Source: Mycobacterium celatum
GTDB lineage: Bacteria; Actinomycetota; Actinomycetes; Mycobacteriales; Mycobacteriaceae
Assembly: GCF_002101595.1 (NCBI RefSeq)
Contig: NZ_LQOM01000044.1
Location: forward strand, 1 to 64,000
Direction: 5' to 3'
Length of the DNA: 64,000 nt
Made by a program: the position numbers and the translations under genes. The notes under the pieces were generated by a model. That model was given only the letters and a program-made list of their open reading frames with translations, did not search any database and was not told the DNA's origin. Each line of letters starts with the position of its first letter. Within the stretch, counting starts at the first letter, position 1. This document shows positions 24,658-31,965 of the stretch, in pieces.

Positions 24658-24715
24658 CGAGCGTGAAGCGAGGTTCACGCTCGATGCGCAGCGTGAAACC
24701 AGCTTCACACTCGAG
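24658..24715. terminator. Double hairpin between convergent genes (GTGAA...TTCAC family)
   Basis: CGAGCGTGAA and TTCACGCTCG at 24658-24683 pair perfectly around six bases. A second, imperfect hairpin of the same type follows at about 24689-24714. They lie between the stops of echA (+) and the SDR gene (-), so they should stop transcription from both sides. The same family occurs at 38121-38177 in a very different setting. Confidence 0.6.
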
Positions 24716-24725
24716 CGGCTGACGA

Positions 24726-25487
24726 CTACTTCGGCGGGAACCGCAGCGCGCCGTCGAGCCGGATGACTTCGCCGTTGAGGTAATCGTTTTCGACGATGCT
24801 CTGCACAAACGCGGCGTACTCGGCCGGCTGGCCCATCCGCTTGGGGAAGGGCACTTGCGGACCCCAGTACGCCTCCAACTGGTCGCCCGCCTGCCCGTAG
24901 GCCGGGGTCAGGAATGTACCCGGGGCAATGGTGACGACGCGGATGCCGAGCGGCGAGAGGTCGCGCGCCGCGACCAGCGTCATGCCGACGACGCCGCCCT
25001 TGGCGGCCGCGTAGGGCAGCTGGCCGATCTGCCCTTCGTAGGCCGCGATCGATGCGGTGTTGACAATGACGCCGCGCGCGCCGTCGACCGGTTCCTGGCG
25101 GGCCATCGCCGCGGCGGCCAGACGCATCACGTTGAAGACGCCGGTCAGATACACGTCGATGGTGGTCTTGAAACCGTCCAGATCCAGCGGGCTGCCGTCC
25201 TTGCCCACCAGCCGGCCGCCGCTTGCCGGGCCGCCGTGCGCGTCGACAGAGATCCGCAGCGGGCCAAGCGATTCCGCCTCGGCCAGCGCGGCCTGCACGT
25301 CGTCGGTGTTGGTGGCGTCGGTGCGCACATAGCGGGCGCCGAGCTCGCTTTCCAGCGCCTTGCCCTTGTCGTCGGCCAGATCGGCGATGACCACCTTGGC
25401 TCCCGCGGTGTGCAATCGGCGCACGGTGGCCTCGCCCAGGCCGCCGGCGCCGCCGACCACCAGCGCCGAACTCCCACTGATCTGCAT
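24726..25487 (-). CDS. 3-hydroxyacyl-CoA dehydrogenase-like SDR (HSD10 type)
   Basis: This 253-residue SDR has ALVVGGAGGLGEATVRRL at the N-terminus, NTASIAAYEGQ holding the catalytic Ser, and the YAAAKGGV catalytic pair. The pattern GVIVNTASIAAYEGQIGQ and APGTFLTPAY matches type-2 3-hydroxyacyl-CoA dehydrogenase (HSD10-like), which would perform the third step of beta-oxidation. It is divergent from the thiolase gene across the palindrome at 25526. The start is ATG 25487, behind GGAGAGGGAACAG. Confidence 0.9.
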   Translation of the reverse strand: MQISGSSALVVGGAGGLGEATVRRLHTAGAKVVIADLADDKGKALESELGARYVRTDATNTDDVQAALAEAESLGPLRISVDAHGGPASGGRLVGKDGSPLDLDGFKTTIDVYLTGVFNVMRLAAAAMARQEPVDGARGVIVNTASIAAYEGQIGQLPYAAAKGGVVGMTLVAARDLSPLGIRVVTIAPGTFLTPAYGQAGDQLEAYWGPQVPFPKRMGQPAEYAAFVQSIVENDYLNGEVIRLDGALRFPPK

Positions 25488-25525
25488 CGCTGTTCCCTCT
25501 CCTTGCAACTAATACTCTCGAAATG

Positions 25526-25542
25526 AGAGAATAATGTTCTCA
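25526..25542. promoter_or_regulatory. Second copy of the AGAGAATA operator
   Basis: AGAGAATA-A-TGTTCTCA differs from the perfect palindrome at 20361 by two bases in the right arm. It lies 38 nt above the SDR start and 23 nt above the thiolase start, within their shared divergent promoter. An overlapping CTCTC...GAGAG repeat lies just to its left. Confidence 0.6.
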
Positions 25543-25565
25543 TACCGTTTGCAAGGAGGCGACCT

Positions 25566-26705
25566 GTGCCCGAAGCCGTCATTGTGTCCGCCCTGCGCAC
25601 TCCCATCGGCACGGCGCGCAAGGGAACGCTGCGCGACACCAGCGCCTACGATCTCGCGCATCATGTGGTGTCCGAGGCCGCGGCGGGGCTGGACTCGGTT
25701 CCGGTCGACGACGTGATTTTGGGCGAGGGCCTTTACGGCGGCGGGGTGCTGGCCCGGCACGCCGCGCTGACCGCGGGGCTGACCGCGGTGCCGGGCCTGG
25801 CCCAAAACCGGCATTGTGCGGCCGGCCAGGCGGCGGTGCAGAGCGCGGCGGCCAGCGTGCGCGCCGGCATGGATCAGCTGATCATCGCCGGGGGAGTCAA
25901 CTCCGCGTCCACGTCGCCACGATCGCGGATGCAGGTCGACGGCGAATGGGTCGACTGGTTTCCGCCCACCCACCCTGATCGCCCCGACGCTCCCAACATG
26001 GATATGTCGATTACGGTCGGCTGGAACGCGGCCGTCACCGCCGGGATCAGCCGCGAGGAGATGGACGCCTGGGCGCTGCGGTCACACCGTAACGCGATCG
26101 CCGCGATCGACGAGGGCCGCTTCAAAGAGGAGATTGTCCCGATCGAGACGCCGCACGGTCTGTTCGAGGTCGACGAGCATCCGCGCCGGGACACCACGAT
26201 GGAAAAGCTGGCCGCGCTCAAGCCGTTGCATCCGGAGATCGAGGGCTTCTCGATTACCGCGGGTAACTCCTGCGGCGCCAACGACGGCGCTGCGGTGCTG
26301 ACCGTCGCCAGCGATCGATTGGGTCTGTCGACGCTTGCGACGATCCGTTCCTGGGCCTCGGTGGGCGTGGACCCCGCGTCGACCGGCCTGGCGCCTGTCG
26401 AGGCAATCCCGAAAGCGCTTGCCCGGGCCGGGCTTTCACTGTCCGACATCGACCTGTTCGAAATCAACGAGGCGTTCGCGTCGATGTGCGTGGCCACCGT
26501 CAAACTGCTCGACATCGATCCCGACCGGGTCAACGTCAGCGGCAGTGGCTGCTCGCTCGGACATCCCGTCGCGGCGACCGGAGCCCGGATGCTGGTGACG
26601 CTCGTACACGAATTACGGCGGCGCGGTGGCGGTTTCGGCGTCGCCGCGATGTGCGCCGGCGGCGGTATGGGCTCCGCGACCGTCATCGAGGTCCCCGCGC
26701 CATAA
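25566..26705 (+). CDS. fadA: Acetyl-CoA acyltransferase (thiolase)
   Basis: This 379-residue thiolase has the nucleophilic Cys in NRHCAAGQAAV (about residue 82), the NEAFA motif, the GSGCSLGHPVAATGARM histidine region and the second Cys in CAGGGMGSA. It releases acetyl- or propionyl-CoA in the last step of beta-oxidation. GCAAGGAGG stands five to six bases upstream of the GTG start. It opens the two-gene operon with the MeaB-type GTPase and shares its promoter region with the divergent SDR gene. Confidence 0.95.
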   Translation: MPEAVIVSALRTPIGTARKGTLRDTSAYDLAHHVVSEAAAGLDSVPVDDVILGEGLYGGGVLARHAALTAGLTAVPGLAQNRHCAAGQAAVQSAAASVRAGMDQLIIAGGVNSASTSPRSRMQVDGEWVDWFPPTHPDRPDAPNMDMSITVGWNAAVTAGISREEMDAWALRSHRNAIAAIDEGRFKEEIVPIETPHGLFEVDEHPRRDTTMEKLAALKPLHPEIEGFSITAGNSCGANDGAAVLTVASDRLGLSTLATIRSWASVGVDPASTGLAPVEAIPKALARAGLSLSDIDLFEINEAFASMCVATVKLLDIDPDRVNVSGSGCSLGHPVAATGARMLVTLVHELRRRGGGFGVAAMCAGGGMGSATVIEVPAP

Positions 26706-26715
26706 ACTCCCATAG

Positions 26716-27612
26716 ATGAACATCGCCGAGCTGATCGCGGCGGCGCGCAACGGATCACCGCGGGCGGCCGGCCGATTGCTCAGCCTGGTCGAGGGTGAGC
26801 GCCGCGACGAGGTGCTGCAAACCCTGGGGCCGTCGAAGGTAGGCGTCGTCGGTATCACCGGGCCGCCCGGCGCGGGTAAGTCGACGACGATCGCGGCCCT
26901 GGTGGGGGCCTACCGGCAGCGGGAGTTGCGGGTGGCGGTGCTGGCCGTCGACCCGTCGTCGCCGTTCAGCGGTGGCGCATTGCTGGGCGACCGGATCCGA
27001 ATGACCAGACATATCAACGACTCCGAGGTGTTGATCCGTTCGCTGGCCACCCGTGGCCACCTGGGCGGCCTGGCCGCCGCCGTTCCCGCGGCCATCCTAT
27101 TGCTGGGCGCATTGGCCTACGACGTGGTGCTGCTGGAGACCGTGGGCGTCGGCCAGTCGGAGATCGAGATCGCCGCCGTCGCCGATCCGACCGTCGTCAT
27201 CCTCAACCCGGGCGCCGGGGACGCGGTGCAGGCGGCCAAGGCGGGGCTGTTGGAAGTCGCCGACATCGTGGTGGTCAACAAGGCCGACAGGGAGGGTGCG
27301 GAGCAGACGGTTCGCGACCTGCGGGCCGAGACCAAGGCGCCGATTCTCAGCCTCGTCGCCGCGAAGGGCGAAGGCCTCGCGGAGTTGATGGAGGCCATCG
27401 ACGCCCATCACCGCGCCGACAACCGCGCGCGCCGGTTGGCCCGCGCACGGGCCCAGATCCTGTCGCTGGCGCAAACCCGGCTGCGTACGCACCCCGATCT
27501 CGACCGGCTGGCCGATGCGGTCGCCGACGGCCGCGACGACCCCTACACGGCAGCCGCACAACTCCTGCGCGAGCAGACGCAAAGTCCCCCCGACACGCCG
27601 GTAAATGGGTAA
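26716..27612 (+). CDS. meaB: MeaB/ArgK-type GTPase, B12-mutase chaperone
   Basis: This 298-residue G3E-type GTPase has the P-loop GITGPPGAGKSTTIAAL, LAVDPSSPFSGGALLGDRIR, the switch region LLETVGVGQSEIEI and the NKAD specificity motif. MeaB proteins protect and reload adenosylcobalamin in methylmalonyl-CoA mutase and relatives. No other mutase is in the window, so its client is probably the mutase at 9759-11762, 15 kb away. This links the two operons in function. It follows the thiolase by 10 nt. Confidence 0.9.
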   Translation: MNIAELIAAARNGSPRAAGRLLSLVEGERRDEVLQTLGPSKVGVVGITGPPGAGKSTTIAALVGAYRQRELRVAVLAVDPSSPFSGGALLGDRIRMTRHINDSEVLIRSLATRGHLGGLAAAVPAAILLLGALAYDVVLLETVGVGQSEIEIAAVADPTVVILNPGAGDAVQAAKAGLLEVADIVVVNKADREGAEQTVRDLRAETKAPILSLVAAKGEGLAELMEAIDAHHRADNRARRLARARAQILSLAQTRLRTHPDLDRLADAVADGRDDPYTAAAQLLREQTQSPPDTPVNG

Positions 27613-27626
27613 CTTTGGGTCTGCTC
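27571..27626. terminator. Convergent-gene hairpin (GAGCAGAC family)
   Basis: GAGCAGACGCAAAGT at 27571-27585 pairs with ACTTTGGGTCTGCTC at 27612-27626 with one mismatch. The left arm is inside the end of the GTPase gene and the right arm touches the stop of the oxidase subunit IV gene on the other strand. The arms share GAGCAGACG with the hairpin at 13720-13775. Confidence 0.6.
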
Positions 27627-27894
27627 ACCAAAGGTAAATTGCCAGTACCGTCCCCCACAGAACCACGAGCCACGCGTCGGTGAACAACCGCAGCCAGCCG
27701 GGAGCGGTGCGCACTTCCATGAACTGCTGAATCACCAAGCGCACCTTGATCAGTGCCATCGCCAGGACGGCGATCGTGATGGGGACGCTGGCGCCGGCAG
27801 CCGCGTGCGCATGGCCGGGCGCCAGCCACCATGCGGCGATAGTGATCGCCGACAGGATCAGCCACACGGAGGTAAGCCGGACAGTTGTGCTCAT
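27625..27894 (-). CDS. Prokaryotic cytochrome c oxidase subunit IV-like protein
   Basis: This 89-residue protein has three hydrophobic segments (LTSVWLILSAITIAAWW, ITIAVLAMALIKVRLVIQQF, LFTDAWLVVLWGTVLAIYLW). The pattern ALIKVRLV...FMEVR...PGWLR is typical of the COX4_pro/CyoD-like family, small accessory subunits of heme-copper oxidases. It lies 4 nt after the subunit III gene. No subunit I or II gene is near, so it may serve an oxidase encoded elsewhere or a different complex. Confidence 0.8.
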   Translation of the reverse strand: MSTTVRLTSVWLILSAITIAAWWLAPGHAHAAAGASVPITIAVLAMALIKVRLVIQQFMEVRTAPGWLRLFTDAWLVVLWGTVLAIYLW

Positions 27895-27898
27895 TGCT

Positions 27899-28483
27899 TC
27901 AACGCATCACGTACAGCAGCGCGAAAATGACGATCCACAGCAGATCGACCATGTGCCAATAGGTTGCGCCGGCCTCCGCCACCGACACCCGCCGGCGACC
28001 CGGATCTCGCGAATTGGCAACCACCACACCCAGGATCACCAGGCCGAGCAGCACATGGAACAGATGCACACCGGTCAGCAGGTAATAGAACATGAAGAAG
28101 TCGTTGTGCGGAAACGTCAGCCCCTGACCGATTTTCGACGACCATTCATAGACCTTGATCGCGATGAACAGCACACCGCAGGCGCCGCCGCCGACGATAA
28201 ACCGCACCGCACCGGCATGTTCTCCTGCGCGGGCCGCTTGAACACCGCGCGCGACAAACCAGGAGCTGGCGATCAGCACCAAGGTATTGACGACGCCGAC
28301 GTTGAGGCTGAGATGTTGTTGCGACGCAAGGAACAACCCTCGCTCTTGCGTGCGGTACACCATGAAGATGACGAAGTAAGCGCCGAAGATGATCAGGTCG
28401 CCGAGGACGAACATCCACATGCTGCCGTCGCCGGGCAGATGCGCTTGCGGCTTGCGGCCGACGTCGACTCGAGTATCCGTCAT
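27899..28483 (-). CDS. Heme-copper oxidase subunit III family protein
   Basis: This 194-residue membrane protein has about five helices. It includes MWMFVLGDLIIFGAYFVIF, the loop IKVYEWSSKIGQG, and the LLTGVHLFHVLLGLVIL helix, the HxxHVLxG hallmark of subunit III/NorE/CyoC proteins. Subunit III stabilises the proton-pumping core. The short form with five helices resembles NorE and CyoC rather than the seven-helix CtaE. Its neighbours are two unrelated membrane proteins rather than oxidase core genes. Confidence 0.85.
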   Translation of the reverse strand: MTDTRVDVGRKPQAHLPGDGSMWMFVLGDLIIFGAYFVIFMVYRTQERGLFLASQQHLSLNVGVVNTLVLIASSWFVARGVQAARAGEHAGAVRFIVGGGACGVLFIAIKVYEWSSKIGQGLTFPHNDFFMFYYLLTGVHLFHVLLGLVILGVVVANSRDPGRRRVSVAEAGATYWHMVDLLWIVIFALLYVMR

Positions 28484-29202
28484 CAGTCCTGCACCAACTC
28501 ACCCACGGGCTGACGGTCAACCGCCATCTTCAGCAGCACGATCAGGCATACTTCCCAGAACCCGAAGATGGCAGTGCCCATCCAGAAGCTGATCGAGCCG
28601 TTCCAGGCGAGTGGCCCGGACCGGAAGATGAACACCGGAGCCGCGAGCAGCTCCGTCACGATCTGCCAAATCGAGATGTAGCCCAGCCATTTCGGGAAGA
28701 CGCCGTTGGTGTCCAGCAGGATGGCGATTGCGAACACCAGGTAGGCGGCAGAGAAGCAGCCCAGCGATCCGACGAACGACAGGAACGTCAAGTCATACAG
28801 CAACGCCACAATCTCGGGGTCGCGGTCGGGACGAAAGACCGCCGCCAGGAAGGATATTGCGGCCATCAGGCAGCCCGGCAGCGCGCCGACAGCCAGGGCG
28901 CCCAGATAGGCGTAGGCGAACACCGGGCTGACCGACATCCGTTTGATCTCGAAGACGACGATGCCGTTCGCGACGCCGGCAAAGCCGATGATGACCATCA
29001 ACAGCGCGAAGCCGATCTGGATCGTCACCGCATGCTGATGAAGAAAGTTGCCCATCTGCTCCGCGGTGACATCGGGCCGCGGCGGCGGCATCACCCGGGT
29101 GAGCGGAACGAAGATCAGCCCGAACAAGGTGTAAAAGGCCGGAACCACCCAAAAGGCAATCCGGAGATCGATATTGCTTCGCGGCGTCGCCGTGTCGGTC
29201 AT
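28483..29202 (-). CDS. Membrane protein, paralogue of the 29199-29942 product
   Basis: This 239-residue protein has about six hydrophobic helices. It shares FRPDRDPE, a DL...F segment, a PKWLGYIS-like turn and GPLAWNG with its neighbour, showing a duplication. The family is not recognised with certainty. It is a conserved-looking actinobacterial membrane protein without known function. The ATG at 29202 overlaps the stop of the upstream gene by 4 nt, and its own stop touches the start of the subunit III gene, so the four genes are translated as one block. Confidence 0.8.
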   Translation of the reverse strand: MTDTATPRSNIDLRIAFWVVPAFYTLFGLIFVPLTRVMPPPRPDVTAEQMGNFLHQHAVTIQIGFALLMVIIGFAGVANGIVVFEIKRMSVSPVFAYAYLGALAVGALPGCLMAAISFLAAVFRPDRDPEIVALLYDLTFLSFVGSLGCFSAAYLVFAIAILLDTNGVFPKWLGYISIWQIVTELLAAPVFIFRSGPLAWNGSISFWMGTAIFGFWEVCLIVLLKMAVDRQPVGELVQD

Positions 29203-29942
29203 GGTGTCGCCGTCTCCTCGGTGGCCTGCTGCCGCAGCGCAGCCCGCAGCACGAAGAACATCACCACGACGTCCAACGTGAACGCGCCGATCCGCAGCCA
29301 GAACGACGCTGCGCCGTTCCAGGCCAGCGGCCCGGTCCGATATATCGCCGCACCCGCGGCAGGGGCCATCGCGGCGGCGGTCAGCAAGCTGAAGGCGCCC
29401 ACCCATCGCGGAAAGACCGGCCGCGCACGGGCATCCAGGTAGACGGCAAGCCCCAAACAGAGGTTTTGCACCACCAGCATGCCGACCGGTGCAATGAACG
29501 TGATCCAGGCGAGGTCATTGAGGAGCTGGATCAACTGCGGATCGCGTTCCGGCCGAAAAGCGGCCACCAGCCAGAAGATATCGGCGAGCGCGAACAGCGT
29601 CGCACCGCTGACCGCGGCGGTCAGGTAACAGTACGCGAGCACCTGGTTTGGGGTGGCCATCCGCTTCATCTGGACGACGATCAGCGCGAACAGCGGGATC
29701 AGCATGATGCCGAACAGGTTGTAGGTGATCATGCTGAACCGGATCATCGTCGTGTTGTGCGCGTAGAATTCGGCAACCTGACCCGCCGTCATCTGAGGTG
29801 ACATCGGCGGAAGGAAGCCCGGGAACGCCAAGAACGCGACGAGCAGCACGACGCCGACGACCGGAGTCATCCACAAACAAATCCACTGCCCGCGAAGACT
29901 CACTGTCGGAGGCGCCTGCTGTGCTTCGGCGACAGTCGACAT
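29199..29942 (-). CDS. Membrane protein, first gene of the orphan oxidase-subunit operon
   Basis: This 247-residue protein has about six helices (for example WICLWMTPVVGVVLLVAFLA and ITYNLFGIMLIPLFALIVV). Shared motifs with the next protein are FRPERDPQ, LLNDLAWITF and GPLAWNG. No cofactor ligands typical of oxidase subunits I or II (His clusters, CuA) are seen. It is the promoter-proximal gene, 11 nt from the twin palindromes that separate it from the divergent TetR gene, and it is therefore the most directly controlled member. Confidence 0.8.
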   Translation of the reverse strand: MSTVAEAQQAPPTVSLRGQWICLWMTPVVGVVLLVAFLAFPGFLPPMSPQMTAGQVAEFYAHNTTMIRFSMITYNLFGIMLIPLFALIVVQMKRMATPNQVLAYCYLTAAVSGATLFALADIFWLVAAFRPERDPQLIQLLNDLAWITFIAPVGMLVVQNLCLGLAVYLDARARPVFPRWVGAFSLLTAAAMAPAAGAAIYRTGPLAWNGAASFWLRIGAFTLDVVVMFFVLRAALRQQATEETATP

Positions 29943-29953
29943 GCCGGTGAACC

Positions 29954-29993
29954 TAGCCGATCGGCTAGCCGACGGTCAATAGCCGATCGGCTA
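29954..29993. promoter_or_regulatory. Twin TetR operators TAGCCGATCGGCTA
   Basis: Two identical, perfectly symmetric 14-mers lie at 29954-29967 and 29980-29993, 26 bp from centre to centre. They fill the space between the divergent membrane-protein operon and the TetR gene at 30004. Two intact copies within one promoter strongly suggest cooperative binding by two TetR dimers. Confidence 0.75.
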
Positions 29994-30003
29994 CCCTTAC
30001 GGG

Positions 30004-30579
30004 GTGGTGGCTACCCGGGCCGCAAGGCTCCGATCAATCGAGCGCAGCGCGGCGCAGACCCGCATCCTGGACGCCGCACTGCGACTGATCGCCGAAAACG
30101 GTGTCGGCGGAACGTCATTGCAAATGATCGCCGACGACATCGGTGTCACCAAGGCCGCGGTCTACCACCAGTTCAAGACCAAGGACGAGATCGTCATCGC
30201 CCTCACCGAACGCGAACTCGGCGGCCTCGAGGAGGCGCTGGAGGCCGCCGAAGCCGAGGACGACGGGACGCGGGCGCGCGAGATGCTACTGGAGCGGGTC
30301 ATCGATGTGGCGGTCGAGCGCCGCGGCGCGGCGAGCACGCTGCAGTTCGATCCCGTCATCGTGCGTCTACTCGCCGAGCACCAGCCCTTCCAGCAGTTTA
30401 TCCAACGGCTCTACAGCGTGCTGGTCGGCGACGCCGGCGACGACGCCCGGGTGACCGCGGCAATGTTGTCGGGCGCGATCGCCGTCGGAGTGATGCATCC
30501 CCTCGTCGCCGACGTCGACGACGACACGCTACGTTCTCAACTGGTCCGCCTGACCCGCCGATTCATGGAGGCGTCGTAG
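30004..30579 (+). CDS. TetR-family regulator
   Basis: This 191-residue protein has the HTH at about residues 15-60 (ILDAALRLIAENGVGGTSLQ, then VTKAAVYHQFKTKDE). The remainder is a helical ligand domain. The GTG at 30004 lies 10 bp after the second palindrome, so its own transcript would be repressed as well. It is divergent from the orphan oxidase-subunit operon and is followed immediately, with no gap, by the APH-like kinase gene. Both neighbours are therefore likely targets. Confidence 0.9.
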   Translation: MVATRAARLRSIERSAAQTRILDAALRLIAENGVGGTSLQMIADDIGVTKAAVYHQFKTKDEIVIALTERELGGLEEALEAAEAEDDGTRAREMLLERVIDVAVERRGAASTLQFDPVIVRLLAEHQPFQQFIQRLYSVLVGDAGDDARVTAAMLSGAIAVGVMHPLVADVDDDTLRSQLVRLTRRFMEAS

Positions 30580-31641
30580 ATGGATGGCATGGCGGAACTG
30601 GTGCCGGTCTTGCCGGCTCACCAGTTCGACGAAGCCGCGCTGCAACGCTATCTGGACGCGCGGCTGCCGGGGTTCGACACCGGAATGGAAGTTCGTCAAT
30701 TTCAAGGCGGCCAGAGCAATCCGACGTTTCACTTGAGAACCGCCGCCGGCGAGTACGTGCTGCGCAAGAAGCCACCCGGCACCCTACTGCCCCGGGCCCA
30801 CGAGGTGGAGCGCGAATACCGCGTGATGGCCGCGTTGGCTGACACCGACGTCCCCGTGCCAAGAATGCGACTGCTCTGCGAAGACGAATCAGTAATCGGC
30901 ACAACGTTCTTCGTCATGGACTACGTGCCCGGACGGATCTTTCCGGACCGTGTCCTGCGCGAGTGCACGCCCGAGCACCGCGCCGCGATCTATGAGGATC
31001 TGGCCTGCGTGCTCGCGGCGCTGCATCGGGTGGATTGGCGCGCGGTCGGCCTCGAGGGATTCGGCAAGCCCGACGGTTACATGCAGCGGCAGGTGGCGTT
31101 GTGGACCAGGCAGTGGCAAGCCGCGCGGGTGGAGGACATGCCCGCGATGGACATGCTGGCGGGCTGGCTGCCCGAACACTTGCCGACCGACGACGAACCG
31201 CCGTGCATCGCCCATGGCGATTACCGGTTGGGCAACGTGCTGATCCATCCGACCGAGCCGCGCGTGGTTGCGGTGCTGGACTGGGAACTCGCGACCACCG
31301 GACATCCCCTGGCCGACCTGGCCTATGCCTGCCTGACGTACCACCTGCCGCCCGACGACGCCGGCGGCCGAAGTGGGGTGGCGGGCGAGGACCTTGCCGG
31401 TACCGGCATCCCCGACCAGGATGCGTTCGTCGCCAGCTATTGTCGGCACGTGGGCCGGGAGGTGCCGGAGTCGCTCGACGTCTTCGTCGTGTTCTCCATG
31501 TTCCGGCTGGCATCGATCGCGGCCGGCGTCTATCGGCGCGGAATCGACGGCAACGCAGCGGATTCCCGTGCGGCGACTTTCCGGGAGCGCTATCGCGAGC
31601 TGGCGCAAATGGCCTGGACGCTGGCGCAGGAGATGAATTAG
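30580..31641 (+). CDS. Aminoglycoside-phosphotransferase-fold kinase (ACAD10/11-like)
   Basis: This 353-residue kinase-like protein has an N-lobe with VRQFQGGQSNPTFHL and YVLRKKPPG (probable ATP Lys), the catalytic loop CIAHGDYRLGNVLIHP, and the metal-binding VLDWELATTGHPLADLAY. This subgroup resembles the APH domain fused to acyl-CoA dehydrogenases in ACAD10/ACAD11, which phosphorylates 4-hydroxyacyl-CoAs before their dehydration. Among acyl-CoA genes such a role is more likely than drug resistance. It starts right after the TetR stop, so the two are co-expressed. Confidence 0.85.
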   Translation: MDGMAELVPVLPAHQFDEAALQRYLDARLPGFDTGMEVRQFQGGQSNPTFHLRTAAGEYVLRKKPPGTLLPRAHEVEREYRVMAALADTDVPVPRMRLLCEDESVIGTTFFVMDYVPGRIFPDRVLRECTPEHRAAIYEDLACVLAALHRVDWRAVGLEGFGKPDGYMQRQVALWTRQWQAARVEDMPAMDMLAGWLPEHLPTDDEPPCIAHGDYRLGNVLIHPTEPRVVAVLDWELATTGHPLADLAYACLTYHLPPDDAGGRSGVAGEDLAGTGIPDQDAFVASYCRHVGREVPESLDVFVVFSMFRLASIAAGVYRRGIDGNAADSRAATFRERYRELAQMAWTLAQEMN

Positions 31642-31673
31642 GCCGTTCAGCCAGCGCCTCCGAACCAGTCGAA

Positions 31674-31689
31674 GTGCTACAGTTAGCAC
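31674..31689. promoter_or_regulatory. Candidate VapB operator GTGCTA-CAGT-TAGCAC
   Basis: This perfect 6+4+6 palindrome ends at the base before the vapB ATG at 31690. Its place fits autoregulation by the antitoxin. Confidence 0.5.
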
Positions 31690-31965
31690 ATGAGTTCCGT
31701 GGGTGTGCGTGAGCTTCGACAGCGGGCCAGCGAACTCCTCCGGCGCGTTGAGGCCGGCGAAACGATTGAGATCACCGATCGCGGTCGGCCTGTAGCCCTG
31801 CTGTCGCCGATGCCGGAGGGCGGCCCATACGAGCGGATGTTGGCAAGCGGCGAGATCGAGCCTGCGACCGGAAGCCTTGACGACCTGCCCGACCCCATCG
31901 AGTTGCCGGAGCGAAGCGAACCTTTGTCGGCGGTGCTGGAGCGGCAGCGCAGCGATCGTTTATGA
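31690..31965 (+). CDS. vapB: Phd/YefM-type antitoxin
   Basis: This 91-residue antitoxin begins VGVRELRQRASELLRRVEAG and TIEITDRGRPVALLSP, the classic Phd/YefM DNA-binding fold of many VapB proteins. The acidic, proline-rich C-terminus would neutralise the toxin. It overlaps vapC by 4 nt and has a palindrome at its start. It is of a different antitoxin family from the pairs at 7070 and 44821. Confidence 0.9.
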   Translation: MSSVGVRELRQRASELLRRVEAGETIEITDRGRPVALLSPMPEGGPYERMLASGEIEPATGSLDDLPDPIELPERSEPLSAVLERQRSDRL

